Of a DNA stretch of 64,000 nucleotides, positions 11,794 through 22,603 are shown one piece after another (position 1 is the stretch's first letter; each line of letters starts with the position of its first letter). Both the position numbers and the translations under genes were made by a program. The notes under the pieces were generated by a model, which saw only the letters and a list, made by a program, of their open reading frames with translations, was not told the DNA's origin and made no database searches. Source of the DNA: Diphasiastrum complanatum (taxonomy: Eukaryota; Streptophyta; Lycopodiopsida; Lycopodiales; Lycopodiaceae); NCBI GenBank assembly GCA_029204225.1, contig CM055109.1:6669982-6733981 (forward strand). The letters run 5' to 3'.

Positions 11794-11895
11794 TGGTATC
11801 AGAGCCCTAGTGGGGAGCAATCAGAGGTTAGCAGAGGTTACTATGACATGGTATCAGAGCCCTAGTGGGGAGCAGTCAAAGGCTAGCAGAAATTT
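11791..11895 (+). repeat. 55-bp tandem duplication of primer site
   Basis: ACATGGTATCAGAGCCCTAG followed by TGGGGAGCA occurs at 11791 and again at 11846, with the intervening GAGGTTAGCAGAGGTTACTA partly kept after the second copy. The tandem copy puts two primer sites after one LTR. Confidence 0.75.
11794..11805 (+). promoter_or_regulatory. tRNA-iMet primer binding site
   Basis: TGGTATCAGAGC abuts the LTR end. The site and its surroundings are duplicated 55 bp downstream (second TGGTATCAGAGC at 11849). Confidence 0.8.
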
Positions 11896-13120
11896 GAATT
11901 CTGTGAGAATTCAAAGAACCGTTTGCGGTTAGTTGAGTAGGCAAATCAATCAATACGCACTATAGAATTGTGTTCTCGGTATAAGCTACTACCTTGACCT
12001 GGGTGCAAATTTGAGAAATTGTCAAAAGTTTGAGCTAATTGGAGTGAGCATGTATGGCTTAGAAAAGCAAGTTGTTAACAACCAATTATGCACCAATTGA
12101 TATGCTATCATGCTCAAGCATAATGCTACTAGTAGGATGACCTATAGTGAGAGTCAGTTTGACACAAAAATCTCAAAGAAAAATGAAGAAAAGTTCAAGA
12201 AGGTGGTTTTTGAATAGCCATGGTTTTTACCCAAAGAATTGCATATTTCTTTGTACAGAAAGTGAAAATATGAGGAGTAAAATTATGATGGTAGAATGTT
12301 AAACAATAAACCTTTTTTGAGTGCATTTCTACCCAAAAAAGGTAGTGTCCTTGACAGTCCATGTTGTACCACCAAACCATGCTTTTAGCCACTTCCAATG
12401 TTTATACTACGTATTAGGGCAGATCCATGTCATTCTAATCCTTTCGTAAAAACTACAACTCCTACGCATATGCATGTTGTCTGAGATCGTATTGATGAAA
12501 TACGTACTGTTCAGTTTTTTGACAAGGATTTTATTTCAAGGCAAGTTCATTCAATTTGCATACAAGATTAGATGTGGTCTTACGTCATTTCTTTTTCCAA
12601 AAAAAAGAAAGAAAAGAGAAATTGTGTAGAAGAGTGATATATATTAAAGTTATGCAGAACTAAACATACCATACTTGCTAAAGCTGTGTAGGGTTTGCGC
12701 ATACTAAGAAAACGTACTTGAATGGTTGTAGACGTGGTTCTTGAGAGGTTGCCATTGTTGTTTATACGAGAGGATTCTTTCTCTTTGGATCATAGAAAAC
12801 CAAAATGATATATTTTTTAGCACACAACTGCTTTTAAAGAGTTACATGAAAAATGTTTATAAGAAGTATTCGGAGTCTACTAGATAACTTGCTTTATAGA
12901 GATTCGGTTTGTACCATACCTTTTCTTTGAGGTAGATAGCGTTTGGTTCAGATGTGAACCAAACCGTAGATAGAAGAGGACGGAGGAGTAAGATGATGCT
13001 ACATTATAAGATATTGACACTTTAGTAACATGAGACCGAAGGTATGCAAAGACAATTAAGAGTATCATTATACTTTGAGATCAGAAACTACAAGCCTTGA
13101 GCCATAACGTATCCATCCCT
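11896..13120. other. No gene seen; possible leader or decayed interior
   Basis: Follows the duplicated primer site, so it may be the leader or eroded interior of the 11555 element. No Gag, protease or other motif is visible in any frame. Confidence 0.4.
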
Positions 13121-13660
13121 CCATCACTAGATAGATAAGGATACTTATATAGAAAGTATCAAAAAGGATAGATTATGTTTGTTGTCCATCACTGGACAGT
13201 AAGCCATTGACTGTTATAAACTATTAGAGCACAGAAAGTAGATGCTCATATTGTCCATCGCTGGGGACAGTAGGATCTTTTATGTAAAGCAAGAGAAGCA
13301 TAAGCAGATTAAAAAAGGGTATGTTGTCCATCACTAGACAGTGCACCAAACCAATCATTATCAATCATTTTCATTATCAGAGAGAACCATCGTTGTGCCA
13401 TCCTCTATGTTTAAAAGAGGCTAACTAATAGTATATGAAGGAGCCACTCCATCGTTGTCTATCAAAGCTTGAAAGAGCTTATTTAAATTTGAGAAAGTAG
13501 CAAACAGACCATTGTTGTCACCTGACCCTTTGAGATCTTATGAAGGGTTGTGAAAAAAAGAATGATTGTCCATTACTGCTTAGTGAGGTAGAATGGATGT
13601 GTTTCCACAATCTAAAATGCGCTAGAGCTGTCCATTGCTGGACTTCCATACTTCAAAGCA
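13121..13660 (+). repeat. Degenerate ~61-bp tandem repeat, 9 units
   Basis: A core of TGTCCATC(A/G)CTGGACAGT or CCATYGTTG recurs at 13121, 13186, 13255, 13328, 13387, 13449, 13509, 13570 and 13632. The spacings are 59-73 nt, and the last five lie between 60 and 62. The best-kept copies can pair TGTCC with GGACA. Between cores the sequence is poorly conserved. The core resembles CCATCGCTG motifs in the leader near 62781-62971. Confidence 0.7.
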
Positions 13661-14147
13661 TACAAAACTCATTCATAGAGCAAGCATTATCAATAGCTAA
13701 CCAGGCTATCAAAGAAATATCATCATGAGAGTAGAGCGCTGAGATAGCAATGTAAAAGAAGAAAGATGCTTACCGTATGATAGTACCTTGTTGATCCGTG
13801 AACTGGTAGGGCACACTTTCAGCATGTAAGAAAGAAAAGAACTCTTCATGGTGTTGTAAAGAAAAAGCCTCAAGACTGCATGATCTTATAGTGTCATGCT
13901 AAGTGGTTTTTTGGAAGGTATGAGTGGGAGAGGGAGAATTAAATTCCCTCCAATTTAGGATTTAAAATTTAAAAAGTCTTATAAAGTGTTTTTGAATTTT
14001 AAGTGGGAAAACCACTTAGTTAAGAACCAAACTTTTTCTTATGCAAGTGTAGAATGTTAAAAGGACCTTGTATATTTGGAGAAGTGGTACGTCTGTTGTT
14101 GTCCACTAGTTTGGTAGCGAAGCAGGGTAAAATTGAACAAAGGAACA

Positions 14148-14270
<123 letters not shown>

Positions 14271-14330
14271 ACCAACCAACCCCTAGTTACTGAATCCCTT
14301 CGGGGGAAGTTAGCTCCCCATAAGGGATAG

Positions 14331-14895
14331 CTAACTGCCCACTAGAAGACAATCAATATTATGTGGTAAAGAGTAAGAAAAACCTGGAAAAGACTCAAAG
14401 ATAAGTAAACTTTTGATGATAAGACAGAGTTTATCCCTCAAAAGTTTATTTTTTTGAAAAGCGTCAACCAAAATTCCAACCTCTTTAATGAACGTATATT
14501 GTTTGTTACAACAGTACATTGTGGCAATGACCTGTGAAACAGTAACCTTATATGAATTATAGATCGGTCTATTTGAGGCCAAATGTATATATTGTAAACA
14601 CGGATATAATTTTGAAAGGCATATAAGACTAGAGTTTTGATCAAAGGCAATAGACATATTTAGGAAGCTGATCTTCTTACCTTCCGAGATTTTCATTTCT
14701 ATTTCTACAAAGTCTAAAGGATAAATCCAGAATGGGTTTTCAGGAGTTCTCGTCTGTGTTTTATCCATAAAGAGATCCATACTAGGGTTATTGATGAAGC
14801 AGATATCTCTGAATGAATGTTGAAAGTCATTCATGAAAGAGGTGAGGCCTAATTTAGCAAGTCTCTTTATAAATTGTGCTTCAAATAAGGAGCAG
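14331..14895 (-). pseudogene. Penelope-like reverse transcriptase fragment
   Basis: A minus-strand open frame of about 190 codons (14331-14927) ends the RT and thumb region of what looks like a Penelope-like element. Cues in order: FEAQFIKRLAK, then HSFRDICFINNPSM where PLE proteins usually have an R-Y-x-D-D-x-x-x-x-N-N block, IYPLDFVEIEMK, KKISFLNMSI, then RPIYNSYKVTVSQVIA and FIKEVGILVDAFQKN. The YxDD catalytic box seems to have lost about three residues, so it would be inactive. No GIY-YIG endonuclease is visible. Assignment is by motif order only. It abuts a plus-strand copia fragment near 14900. Confidence 0.5.
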
Positions 14896-14904
14896 TAGAA
14901 AAAT

Positions 14905-15625
14905 TCTGGTGAAAAGAAGATCTGCAACAGATGCAGAAAATCAGGTCATACAGAAGACAAATGTTGGTTAAATCCAAAGATTGAATCCATTTATTGTCAT
15001 AAACCCATAAACAAAAAGGAGCAGAATCGAATGAACCTTTAGATTCTAATTTCATCGAAGACAACGCAGAATGTTCTAGAGCAACGGAAGCGAGAACAAC
15101 AAGAAACTCAGAAGCATATTTTTTTGAAGATTTATGTTGTTCATCAAATTTGCAAATTTGAGTAGTTCTTGATTCGGGAGCCACCTCACATTTTGTTTCC
15201 TCGAAACAAATATTGTCTAAGTATAAGAAGACAAATTATTCAAGATTTATTATACTTGGAGATGGTTCTAAACATATAGTTGATGGAACTGGTGTACAAT
15301 GGCTAGACACGAATTAGGATGAAAAGAAACTGGAGGAAGTTCTCTATGTTCCTACTCTTGATAAGGATCTTCTATCTGTAGCTAAGATAGTTGACACGGG
15401 GATGTCAGTAACATTCATAAGAAACTCTTGTAGATTGTTCGATGAACATTCTAATAACTTGGTTGCCAAAGGCAATATAAATGGTAATTTGCATCACTTG
15501 AGCACTGAACGTGAGTTGAACAAGCTAATCAAACTCAGGAATCAACAAATATTCTGTGGCACAAGAGGCTATGTCACATGAACATGGAAGCCCTGTACTA
15601 AGCCAACAAAAGTCAGAGAATTGAA
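14905..15625 (+). pseudogene. Copia Gag zinc knuckle and protease fragment
   Basis: On the plus strand: zinc knuckle ICNRCRKSGHTEDKCW (about 14921-14968), then after a frame change LDSGATSHFVSSKQ with the DSG protease triad (near 15163), LEEVLYVPTLDKDLLSVAKI (near 15335), and the pre-integrase motif LWHKRLCHMNMEAL (near 15555). Stops and frameshifts are present, including TAG in the protease near 15317. It ends where element C begins. It belongs to another copia lineage than elements A-D. Confidence 0.8.
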
Positions 15626-16149
15626 GGAGTCTTAATGACTGCATCATAAGTAGAAACCTCAAAAACATTAGAAGCCATGAAAAAATTGATCAGTACCTTC
15701 AACATAAGGATGATTGAAGTACTCTCTTTTCTCAAACAAGAACTTCTACTCAATGTTTTAGGTAATGAATCATATGATAATGATTCTTCCTCACTATCAT
15801 TCACAATGACATCATTCAAAGTACATCCTACTTTGAACTCTTCACATACTTTTCTTCTTCTTGACTTGTGACTATCTCCCTCACCAAGTCTCTTGATAGA
15901 ACCATTTGATCTACTCTCTTTATGAAGACATGTGATCCCACTTGTTGAAAAAATGACTTTCTTGGATTCATCACAAAAGAATGTAGAAGAACCACCTCCT
16001 TCATGCATGCACCTAGCAACATCTTTTTCCATATGATCAAAAAAATCATTAGCAACAACATTTTTTAAGGAAGAAACTTCACCACCTCCATTGATGAAAT
16101 TATATCTTTCCTTACATTTTGCATGCTTGCACTTGCCATGAAGAACCAT
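15613..16149 (-). pseudogene. Shared non-Pol frame of element C
   Basis: Open for 178 codons: GKCKHAKCKER, FINGGGE, VVANDFFDHMEKD, then FKVGCTLNDVIVNDSEEES and SYDSLPKTLSRSSCL. These match residues about 350-560 of the element D protein with few indels. The frame is offset from the upstream protease frame near 16149. It is cut on the left at the copia protease fragment. Product unknown. Confidence 0.7.
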
Positions 16150-16888
16150 TGAAAAATATCCTCATAACTAGCCAAGTTAGCACAAAGATGAACATCTCCA
16201 AGAAGCATATTAGATCTTGACCTAGATCTAGCATAAGGAAGCTTTTTAGAATTTGCAGAAGATCCACCAATCTTAATGATGCTAAAAGGGAACTTTGGAA
16301 AGTTGAGACCAATCTCCTTTTCCATTCCATCCTTTTTGTTAGCCATAACAAAAGCATCAAGCTTGAAAAGTCTACCTTGTCTACTGCCCCTAGCAACCAA
16401 GATCTCTTCCTTTGTAATAAAACAAACATCACCACCAAACTTTACCATGTATCGTTTCTCTATCATTTGCCCAACACTCAACAAATTCTTTGAAAGTGAA
16501 GGAATGTAAAGAACACCATCAAGTCTTGTTTTCCTATTAGTAGAGAGACAAATAGGAATTGAACCAAAACCTTCAATCACACACTCACCACCATCGGCCA
16601 TGTGAATTTCTTTCTTGGCTCCATCATAAGTGACCAAAGAAGTAAAGAACTCCTTCTGACTAATCATGTGTGAACTAGCTCCAATATCAATCCACCATGA
16701 ATCTTTGTCACCTTCACTTGATATTAGACTTGAAGAACACATCAAAAGAGAATGACCACCACCTAAGTTGATTTGCTTGCTACCTTCGACTCTTTGCTTC
16801 TTCAAACATTCATTAGCAAAATGCCCTTTGATTTCACAATAAAAGCATTTCAACTTAGACTTAGCTTTTTTTTGCCAAAAGAGGAAGT
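16065..16888 (-). pseudogene. Zinc knuckle and altered protease of element C
   Basis: CFYCEIKGHFANEC knuckle, then WWIDIGASSHMISQKEF where the catalytic Asp-Ser/Thr-Gly of copia proteases reads Asp-Ile-Gly. Next come LDGVLYIPSLSKNLLSVGQM and RGSRQGRLFKLDAFVMANK, then LPYARSRSRSNMLLGD, the boundary to the non-Pol frame. The Ile in the triad would be expected to impair activity. The upstream Gag part is cut off at 16888. Confidence 0.8.
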
Positions 16889-16891
16889 CTT

Positions 16892-17393
16892 TGTTGGAAT
16901 GTGAATGGAATTGCTTACATTACCATATATTACTTTGACCCAAAAGGTCAAGAGTTGTGTAACCATGGTCATTTATTATATCAGGCCTACTAAACTTAGA
17001 GTTAGGTAAGTTAGTATGAAATTCAATTGGTAGGGACTCATGGGTCCACTAGGCCTAATTGTGACATTAAGTACCCCAACTTGACATATTGGAGGTACCT
17101 TATTCTGTCTTTGTAACTTATAGAAAGTTGGATAGTCAATAGTCAAGTAGTTGGATAGCCAACAGTCAAGTAGTTAGATAGCCAATCATCATGAAGATAG
17201 ATAGTCATCTTGGACTATATATATGTGTGCATCCCATTTGCATGAGATACTTTTGTAAGCAATACTGACTATTCTCCTTGGCTGTCCACGAGTTTCTACA
17301 AGAGGATTTCTAGCCATCTCTCTCTTTCTTTTAAGAATGCTTTGTGTGATTGAATAGTTAAGATCTTGGATCCTTAGACTTTTATTTCCTACA
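16892..17393 (+). repeat. LTR (502 bp) inserted in element C
   Basis: TGTTGGAATGTG to TTTCCTACA, followed by TGGTATCAGAGT. A GACTATATATATGTG promoter box lies at about 17213. It interrupts the Gag region of element C. No second copy is in view. Confidence 0.75.
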
Positions 17394-17405
17394 TGGTATC
17401 AGAGT
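17394..17405 (+). promoter_or_regulatory. tRNA-iMet primer binding site
   Basis: TGGTATCAGAGT, one base from the canonical copia site, abutting the LTR. Confidence 0.8.
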
Positions 17406-19010
17406 CATTAGGTGATCATTTTGCTTGCAGGAGGCCGCCCAATAGGAAGCTATCTTCTTTCCTTTTTGGTTGCAGAAAATCATCAAGATGCTGATTTTTG
17501 TCGGAGAAGAATCTGTTCATCTTCTTATAACTTTTTTGCAGAAAATTGCAAGAAATTGAAGGGGGCACCTTCACCTATTTGAGAGTTAGCAGTAGGGCGC
17601 CCATGCTCAAACCAATTGCATGTGATGTTGACTCAATTACATGCTGAAAATTTTAGATTTACTTCTTAAATGAAGATGCATGTGTTTTGGACACATTTCT
17701 TGTTAAAATTTCTCTGTTGCTACTATCAGCTCTATATGCACATAGTGTACACTCTTTTTAGCCACAAAAATCTAGTTTTGGTTTTGGCTTCATTTGAAGT
17801 CTACCTATTTGTGAGCAGTCTATTTTTTGTGCAGAAATCAGCCACCTATTTCATTACTTGTTGAGCAAATTGCATGTGGAGTATTGCAATATATTGTGCT
17901 CATAATTTTAGCTTTGAGGTTTCTGCCCTTTGAGCAGATTTTGTCTTGGAAAGTCTATTTCCTATCTACTACAAGCTGATTTTTCTGTTATGGCTAAAGA
18001 ATCGGAGTCTCTTGGTTCTTTATTTAATGAAGATAGGCTGGATGCAATTGAATACATTTGTGTATCTGCTCACTCTGTTGAGAAAAACATATGTATCACT
18101 CTGATTTGTCCAAAGCTTGGTGGAGTCATTACTAGAATAGCCACCACTCTCATCGTTCCTCACAGTTGCATAAGGACCATTACAAACAAGGTTGAACAAT
18201 TTTACATCAAATACAAAAATGCTGAATTGTTTCTATTTGAATTCCGAAATATCATGGATTGTCCCACAATAATCAAGTTGAGAAGAGATTAGGTTCATGC
18301 TAGACATGCTCATTCGACTCTTGAGTAAAATTTTCCATGACCCCATAATCATATGTGTTTCTATTTTTATCATTGTGCTCCGCACAAAAATATGTTCATG
18401 CATCTAGAATGCATTGTATTTCTTGTACAATGTGTTAGTGAAATAGATGAACTTTGATTGATGACATGTGCATGCCAATAGTTGTGTTGTTAAAATTACT
18501 ATAGCTAGCCAAACTGCATGTGAATGGTTTAGATTACATATATAGCTTACACAAAAATCGCATCCCCTTGTAAATTTCTGCTCTCTCTTTGTTACTTCTT
18601 CATTATTTGTTGTGGCTTATCTAAAGGCATTATGTAGCCAATTAAGTGTCATGTTCTTGAAATTCACTTTTGCATTTCTTGACTATTAAGAATGCAAAAA
18701 TTATTCACCTTGTTTTTGAAGGTCTCACTCATTCTCCTTATCACTCCATTTTCTTGAGGAACCTCCCCAACAAGATGTAGATCGTCTTTATTATAATAGA
18801 TGGGACACAAATGGTAGCCACCAGTTTGGAGTCCTGTGCCAAAGCATGCCACTTACATGTGACTGTAACATACATTAATGTCTGAAGAGGCAAAATTTAG
18901 CAATATGGGGTGTATACGTGTATGTATGTTGAAATCAAAATTGATAATCATGATTAATTGTAAAAAAAATATAAAAATTATATTTTACTAGAGCATTCTT
19001 CATACCCAAA
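17406..19010 (+). other. Leader and unidentified interior of the 16892 element
   Basis: Starts with an LTR-element leader. An open frame (MAKESESLGSLFNEDRL from about 17989, ending 18292) could be the start of a gag-like product, but I see no Gag block or zinc knuckle. 18664-18852 on the minus strand is open but unrecognised. The rest holds nothing I can name. Confidence 0.35.
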
Positions 19011-19019
19011 AAAGTCATG

Positions 19020-19517
19020 CATATTTGACATCAAATTTTCCTTCATCGTGAAGTCTCTTTGTTTGTGTGGTCTTGATATATCAGTCACTTGAATTACTTA
19101 CCACAAGATATTAGGCTCTTCTATCAAGGGAGCCATATATACGTAAATATTTTTTGTGTACTTCCCTGGAATAAGAAGGGCAAGCATGAAAAATAATATT
19201 AGAATTTACTAGGACAACAAACCAACAAGTTCACCATGATGCATATGTGGAGCACAATCCAAATGGATTTAGACCATCCATCACCAACCCTAGATGTACT
19301 ATCAAGGCTCATTCATGAACTCATGCCATGCGTCATCTACATGCTTCCATGTTGGACAATCAGTGGGGATCCACATAGTATCATTGGTTGAATGATTGGT
19401 CGAATGCCATGTTGTAAGCTCTACTATGGACTTGCACTTGAACATACAAAAGTGTCTCACCACCTTGGCATATATGGTGTCTCTTTGAAAATCATTGCTT
19501 ATAACAATGATCCACAC
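19020..19517 (-). pseudogene. CACTA TNP2 transposase fragment
   Basis: Minus-strand pieces align with the TNP2 gene at 39377-39881: RHFCMFKCKSIVELTTWHS and IPTDCPTWKHVDDAWHEFMN (19302-19517), GLVMDGLNPFG (about 19260), and MLALLIPGKYTKNIYVYMAP with PHKQRDFTM (about 19040-19190). TNP2 is the DDE-type transposase of En/Spm elements. Two stops after MNEP and others downstream show it is dead. Confidence 0.75.
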
Positions 19518-19971
19518 TCACCCCCTCAAGTGGTAGACCGGCCCTCCAGTGTTCGAGATTATTGGTCACTCCTAGATTTAATTCCACGTCGAGGCCTGTT
19601 GGTGACTATTAATCTTGAGAGGACCCAGACACTCTAATTGAGACATATGGAGTAGTGCATGTACGTGTGACCGATATAGGCAGGAGGTATGCATGAAGAG
19701 CCATGACCTATTTATAGTTGACCTGCATGGGGATTGCATGTGTTCATGCATAGGGTCCTACTCTCTATATATTGAGGTAGTGATTATTCTGTCAACGACT
19801 TGGTCTAGGTTACCTGATGAGCTCTTCTCCTCTTGCTATCACATGGCATGGCTTGGGGGCTAGATTCAGGAGGATTCTCCAGGAGCGATCTAGGATTGGT
19901 TGGGTGGTTTTGCTCCACAGTCTCTCCTGTGTTTTCCTATCCTCATCTTAGGGGATTGTCCCTAGTGGTCT
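19200..19971. other. Junction between CACTA fragment and copia element
   Basis: From 19518 to 19971 no domain is visible. The plus-strand frame 19392-19637 is a shadow of the TNP2 fragment plus flank. Confidence 0.4.
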
Positions 19972-20452
19972 TTACACATAGCATGTGCATCTAAAATTTC
20001 TAAGAAAGTTGACACTCAGCCTCCTCTTGAATAGCATCTCAAAAGGTGTCCTTCCATCCAAAATAGCACTTGGCCACCTATTGCACAAGAAATTAGCACA
20101 CAACAATGCTTGATCCCAAAATGGCTTATCAATATTAGAACTTAACCTCATGGCTTTGGCACTTTCACATAAAGTCCTATTCTTCCTCTCAACGACTCCA
20201 TTTTGTTGTGGGGTCCTTGGTGTTGTATACTCCCTCTTGATCCCATGCTCATCACAAAAAACCTTGAACTTGGTAGATATACACTCTCCACCATTGTCAC
20301 TCCGTAAGCACTTGATCCTTGTGGAAAATTGGTTGTCCCTTGCATTCTTGAACTTAACAAAGACATCATACACTTCATCTTTTCTCTTTAGTAGATAGAT
20401 CCAACAAAATCTACTAAAATCCTCAATGAAAGCTACATACATCTTAGCTCCA
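19972..20452 (-). pseudogene. Copia integrase core
   Basis: Open 156-codon frame with the DDE core: FIEDFSRFCWIYLLKRK (the first Asp lies near the start), CLRSDNGGEC (second Asp), and TPQQNGVVERKNRTLCESAK (catalytic Glu). The C-terminal ANFLCNRWPSAILDGRTPFE is the usual copia extension. Integrase joins element cDNA to the chromosome. The frame changes against the upstream pre-integrase part near 20452, and RT is missing on the left. Confidence 0.88.
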
Positions 20453-21095
20453 CTATTCCCAATTGTAGTAATTCATGAACATCCGAATGTACAATTTGAA
20501 AAGGCTTTGTAGATCTAGATGTAGATCTAGTATAAGGTAGTCTATGTGACTTTGACAAAGCACAAGACTCAAAACATGATTGATACATTTTAAGGAACTT
20601 GGAAGACCTATCAGAACTTGCTTTCTAGCCATTACCTCCAATGACTTGAAGTTGAGGTGCCCCATCCTTTTATGCCAAACCTCTTGAATAGGTATTGGCT
20701 CTCTTGCAGCACATCCAACTTGGTTAGCAATAACAGAAGCATCTAGTTTGAACAACTTCCTTTTTCTTTTACCTTTTTCAATCAAGATATCCTTCCCTTT
20801 GATCATACAAGAATCTCCATCAAACTCAACTTTGAGGCCTTTACTTAGCAAATGACTCACACTAAGTAAATTCTTGGTAATAGATGGAATGAACAAAATA
20901 TCTTCCAAATGAACATTCCTATTTGTAGAGAGAGAAATAGGAATTGTGCCAATCCTTTTGATTGTGCACTCACCATCATTGGCCGTATAGATCACGCTAT
21001 TGTCATCTCCATTTTCCAACAAAGAAGTGAAGTACTCTTTATAAAAAGTCATGTGTGAACTTGCTCCACTATCAATCTAGCATGGATCTAGATCT
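20453..21095 (-). pseudogene. Copia protease and pre-integrase domain
   Basis: HMTFYKEYFTSLLENGDD follows the protease active-site region, whose WxDSG part overlaps a stop near 21078. LEDILFIPSITKNLLSVSHL is the flap-side block, and IQEVWHKRMGHLNFKSLEVM is the pre-integrase zinc-type motif. LPYTRSTSRSTKPFQIVHSD is readable near 20500 in another frame. This marks where the pol-less elements switch to their foreign frame (LPYARSRSRSN). Confidence 0.8.
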
Positions 21096-21103
21096 CTCCA
21101 TCA

Positions 21104-21991
21104 TCAGCAAGCATACATGAAGACATCACAAAGCATCATCATTTGCATCTTGATCATCCAAACTATCATCATCAAGAGTAAGATTATCTTGCTTGTCTCC
21201 TTGATCTCTCTTTTTCTTGTAGCACTCACTTGAAAACTGTCCTTTGATGCCACAATAGAAGCACTTGATCTTTGATCTATCTTTCTATTTTCCATTTGAA
21301 GAAGCCTCCTTTTGACCTTGTCCTTTAGACCACTTACCTTTGCCTTTTCCCTTGAATTTGCCCTTGATGAACATAGCCTCCTCTCCAACTTGAGATGTTG
21401 ATGAAGATCCACCTCTTGCTTGAAGCCTATATTCTTCATTGATCAAGATCTCTTGAAGATCAGTCAAACTTGACAAAGTCTTTTGAATAGCAAGACTTTT
21501 AACAATGTTAGCATGAGTATCCAACAATCCATTAAGAATAACTTGAACAAGGTCCCATTCCTTCATGCTCTCATTAATGCAAGCTAACTCATCATTCAAT
21601 GCTTTCACTCTCAAATAAAAGTATTTGGACTTTCTTTACTCTTTTGCAAACAAGAAAAGATTTTTCTTCTTAGAATCAACACTCTAGAAGTAGACTTGGA
21701 CTCATAAAGCTTCTTCAAAGCTTCCTAGGCCTCACTTGATGAAGTACTCTTGCCAACTTCCTTGAAAAGCTCATTGGTAACATTCATCTTTATCATGTGT
21801 AGAGCCTTCTTGGCCCTCTTGTCATGCCTCAATTGATCTTGTTGTATTGCTAGCCTCTCCTCCAAACCTACAACAATATCCAAAACATCATTCATCTCAA
21901 GAAGTGATTCCATCCTCACTTTCCATAATGAATAGTTATTTGAGGTAAGCCTATCATTGGCTTCCAACATGACTCCACTTGATGTAGCCAT
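21104..21991 (-). pseudogene. Copia Gag
   Basis: Start ATG at 21991 (MATSSGVMLEANDRL). MIKMNVTNELFKEVGKS, VQVILNGLLDTHANIVKSLA and LSSLTDLQEIL are the usual UBN2 blocks. A lysine/glycine-rich linker (GKFKGKGKGKWSKGQG) and the zinc knuckle follow. Frame breaks occur near 21615-21725 and 21290. It would encode the particle protein. Confidence 0.88.
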
Positions 21992-22603
21992 TTAGCAATG
22001 ACTTGGTCCTCTCTTTCAACATGTTTCAATGTACTAATCACTCCTTTGAACAACAAAAAATATTTTCAAAAGGAAATCACAAAGATATGAAACTTCTCAA
22101 TTCTCTTCTAGCATTTATACCAAGCAAATCAACATGTAAAATAGTGAAATTTTGATTAACCTATGATCTATCCTCAATCTAATGGCTCTTGCCACTTACT
22201 AAGATTGAAACACACTCAAATGAAGTTCAGTAACCTCACAATCTAGAGATCCAATTAAAATTAGGGTTTTCAAATTGACAAAATCACAAAAAATTGAATA
22301 TTTCAAAATCTACATGCAATTGTCTAAAACTTGATATGCAATCTTGTAGCCACCACTTAAGCTTTTCAAATGCTCTAAAAATCGGCCAAATCCAACATGT
22401 AATGTGTGAAATTGGAATCGAACAAGATTATAACCCTAAATAGAGTTTTGATCTACAAAAGATCCAATCTACATATGCAAGAAACTCAATTTTGGTGTAG
22501 AATCCAATCTAGCATGCATGCTCTAGCATTGATATCTTCTCCAAATTATTGATTGATTGTGAATGCTTCCTTCATAACCTGAAACACAAGAGCTTTCATA
22601 CCA

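Larger units (their letters stand above)
15613..16888 (-). mobile_element. Element C: pol-less copia derivative fragment
   Basis: Minus strand. The right edge is at about 16888, where an LTR has inserted. It keeps zinc knuckle, protease and the N-terminal part of the shared non-Pol frame. The 5' LTR and most of gag, and the distal frame and 3' LTR, are missing. The order protease, then LPYARSRSRSN, then non-Pol region is the same as in element B. Confidence 0.75.

Noticed and set aside
11794-11805. tRNA gene suggested by TGGTATCAGAGC
   Set aside because: The 12-mer is complementary to the tRNA 3' end and sits at an LTR border; there is no cloverleaf around it. The same applies to the other primer sites.
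13121-13660. CRISPR-like array
   Set aside because: Regular spacing is present, but cores are short and degenerate and spacers are related AT-rich sequence in a plant nuclear context. It is a tandem-repeat relic.
18664-18852. Small minus-strand frame as a gene
   Set aside because: 62 codons, no motif, no splice signal fitting the nearby TNP2 fragment; left unassigned.
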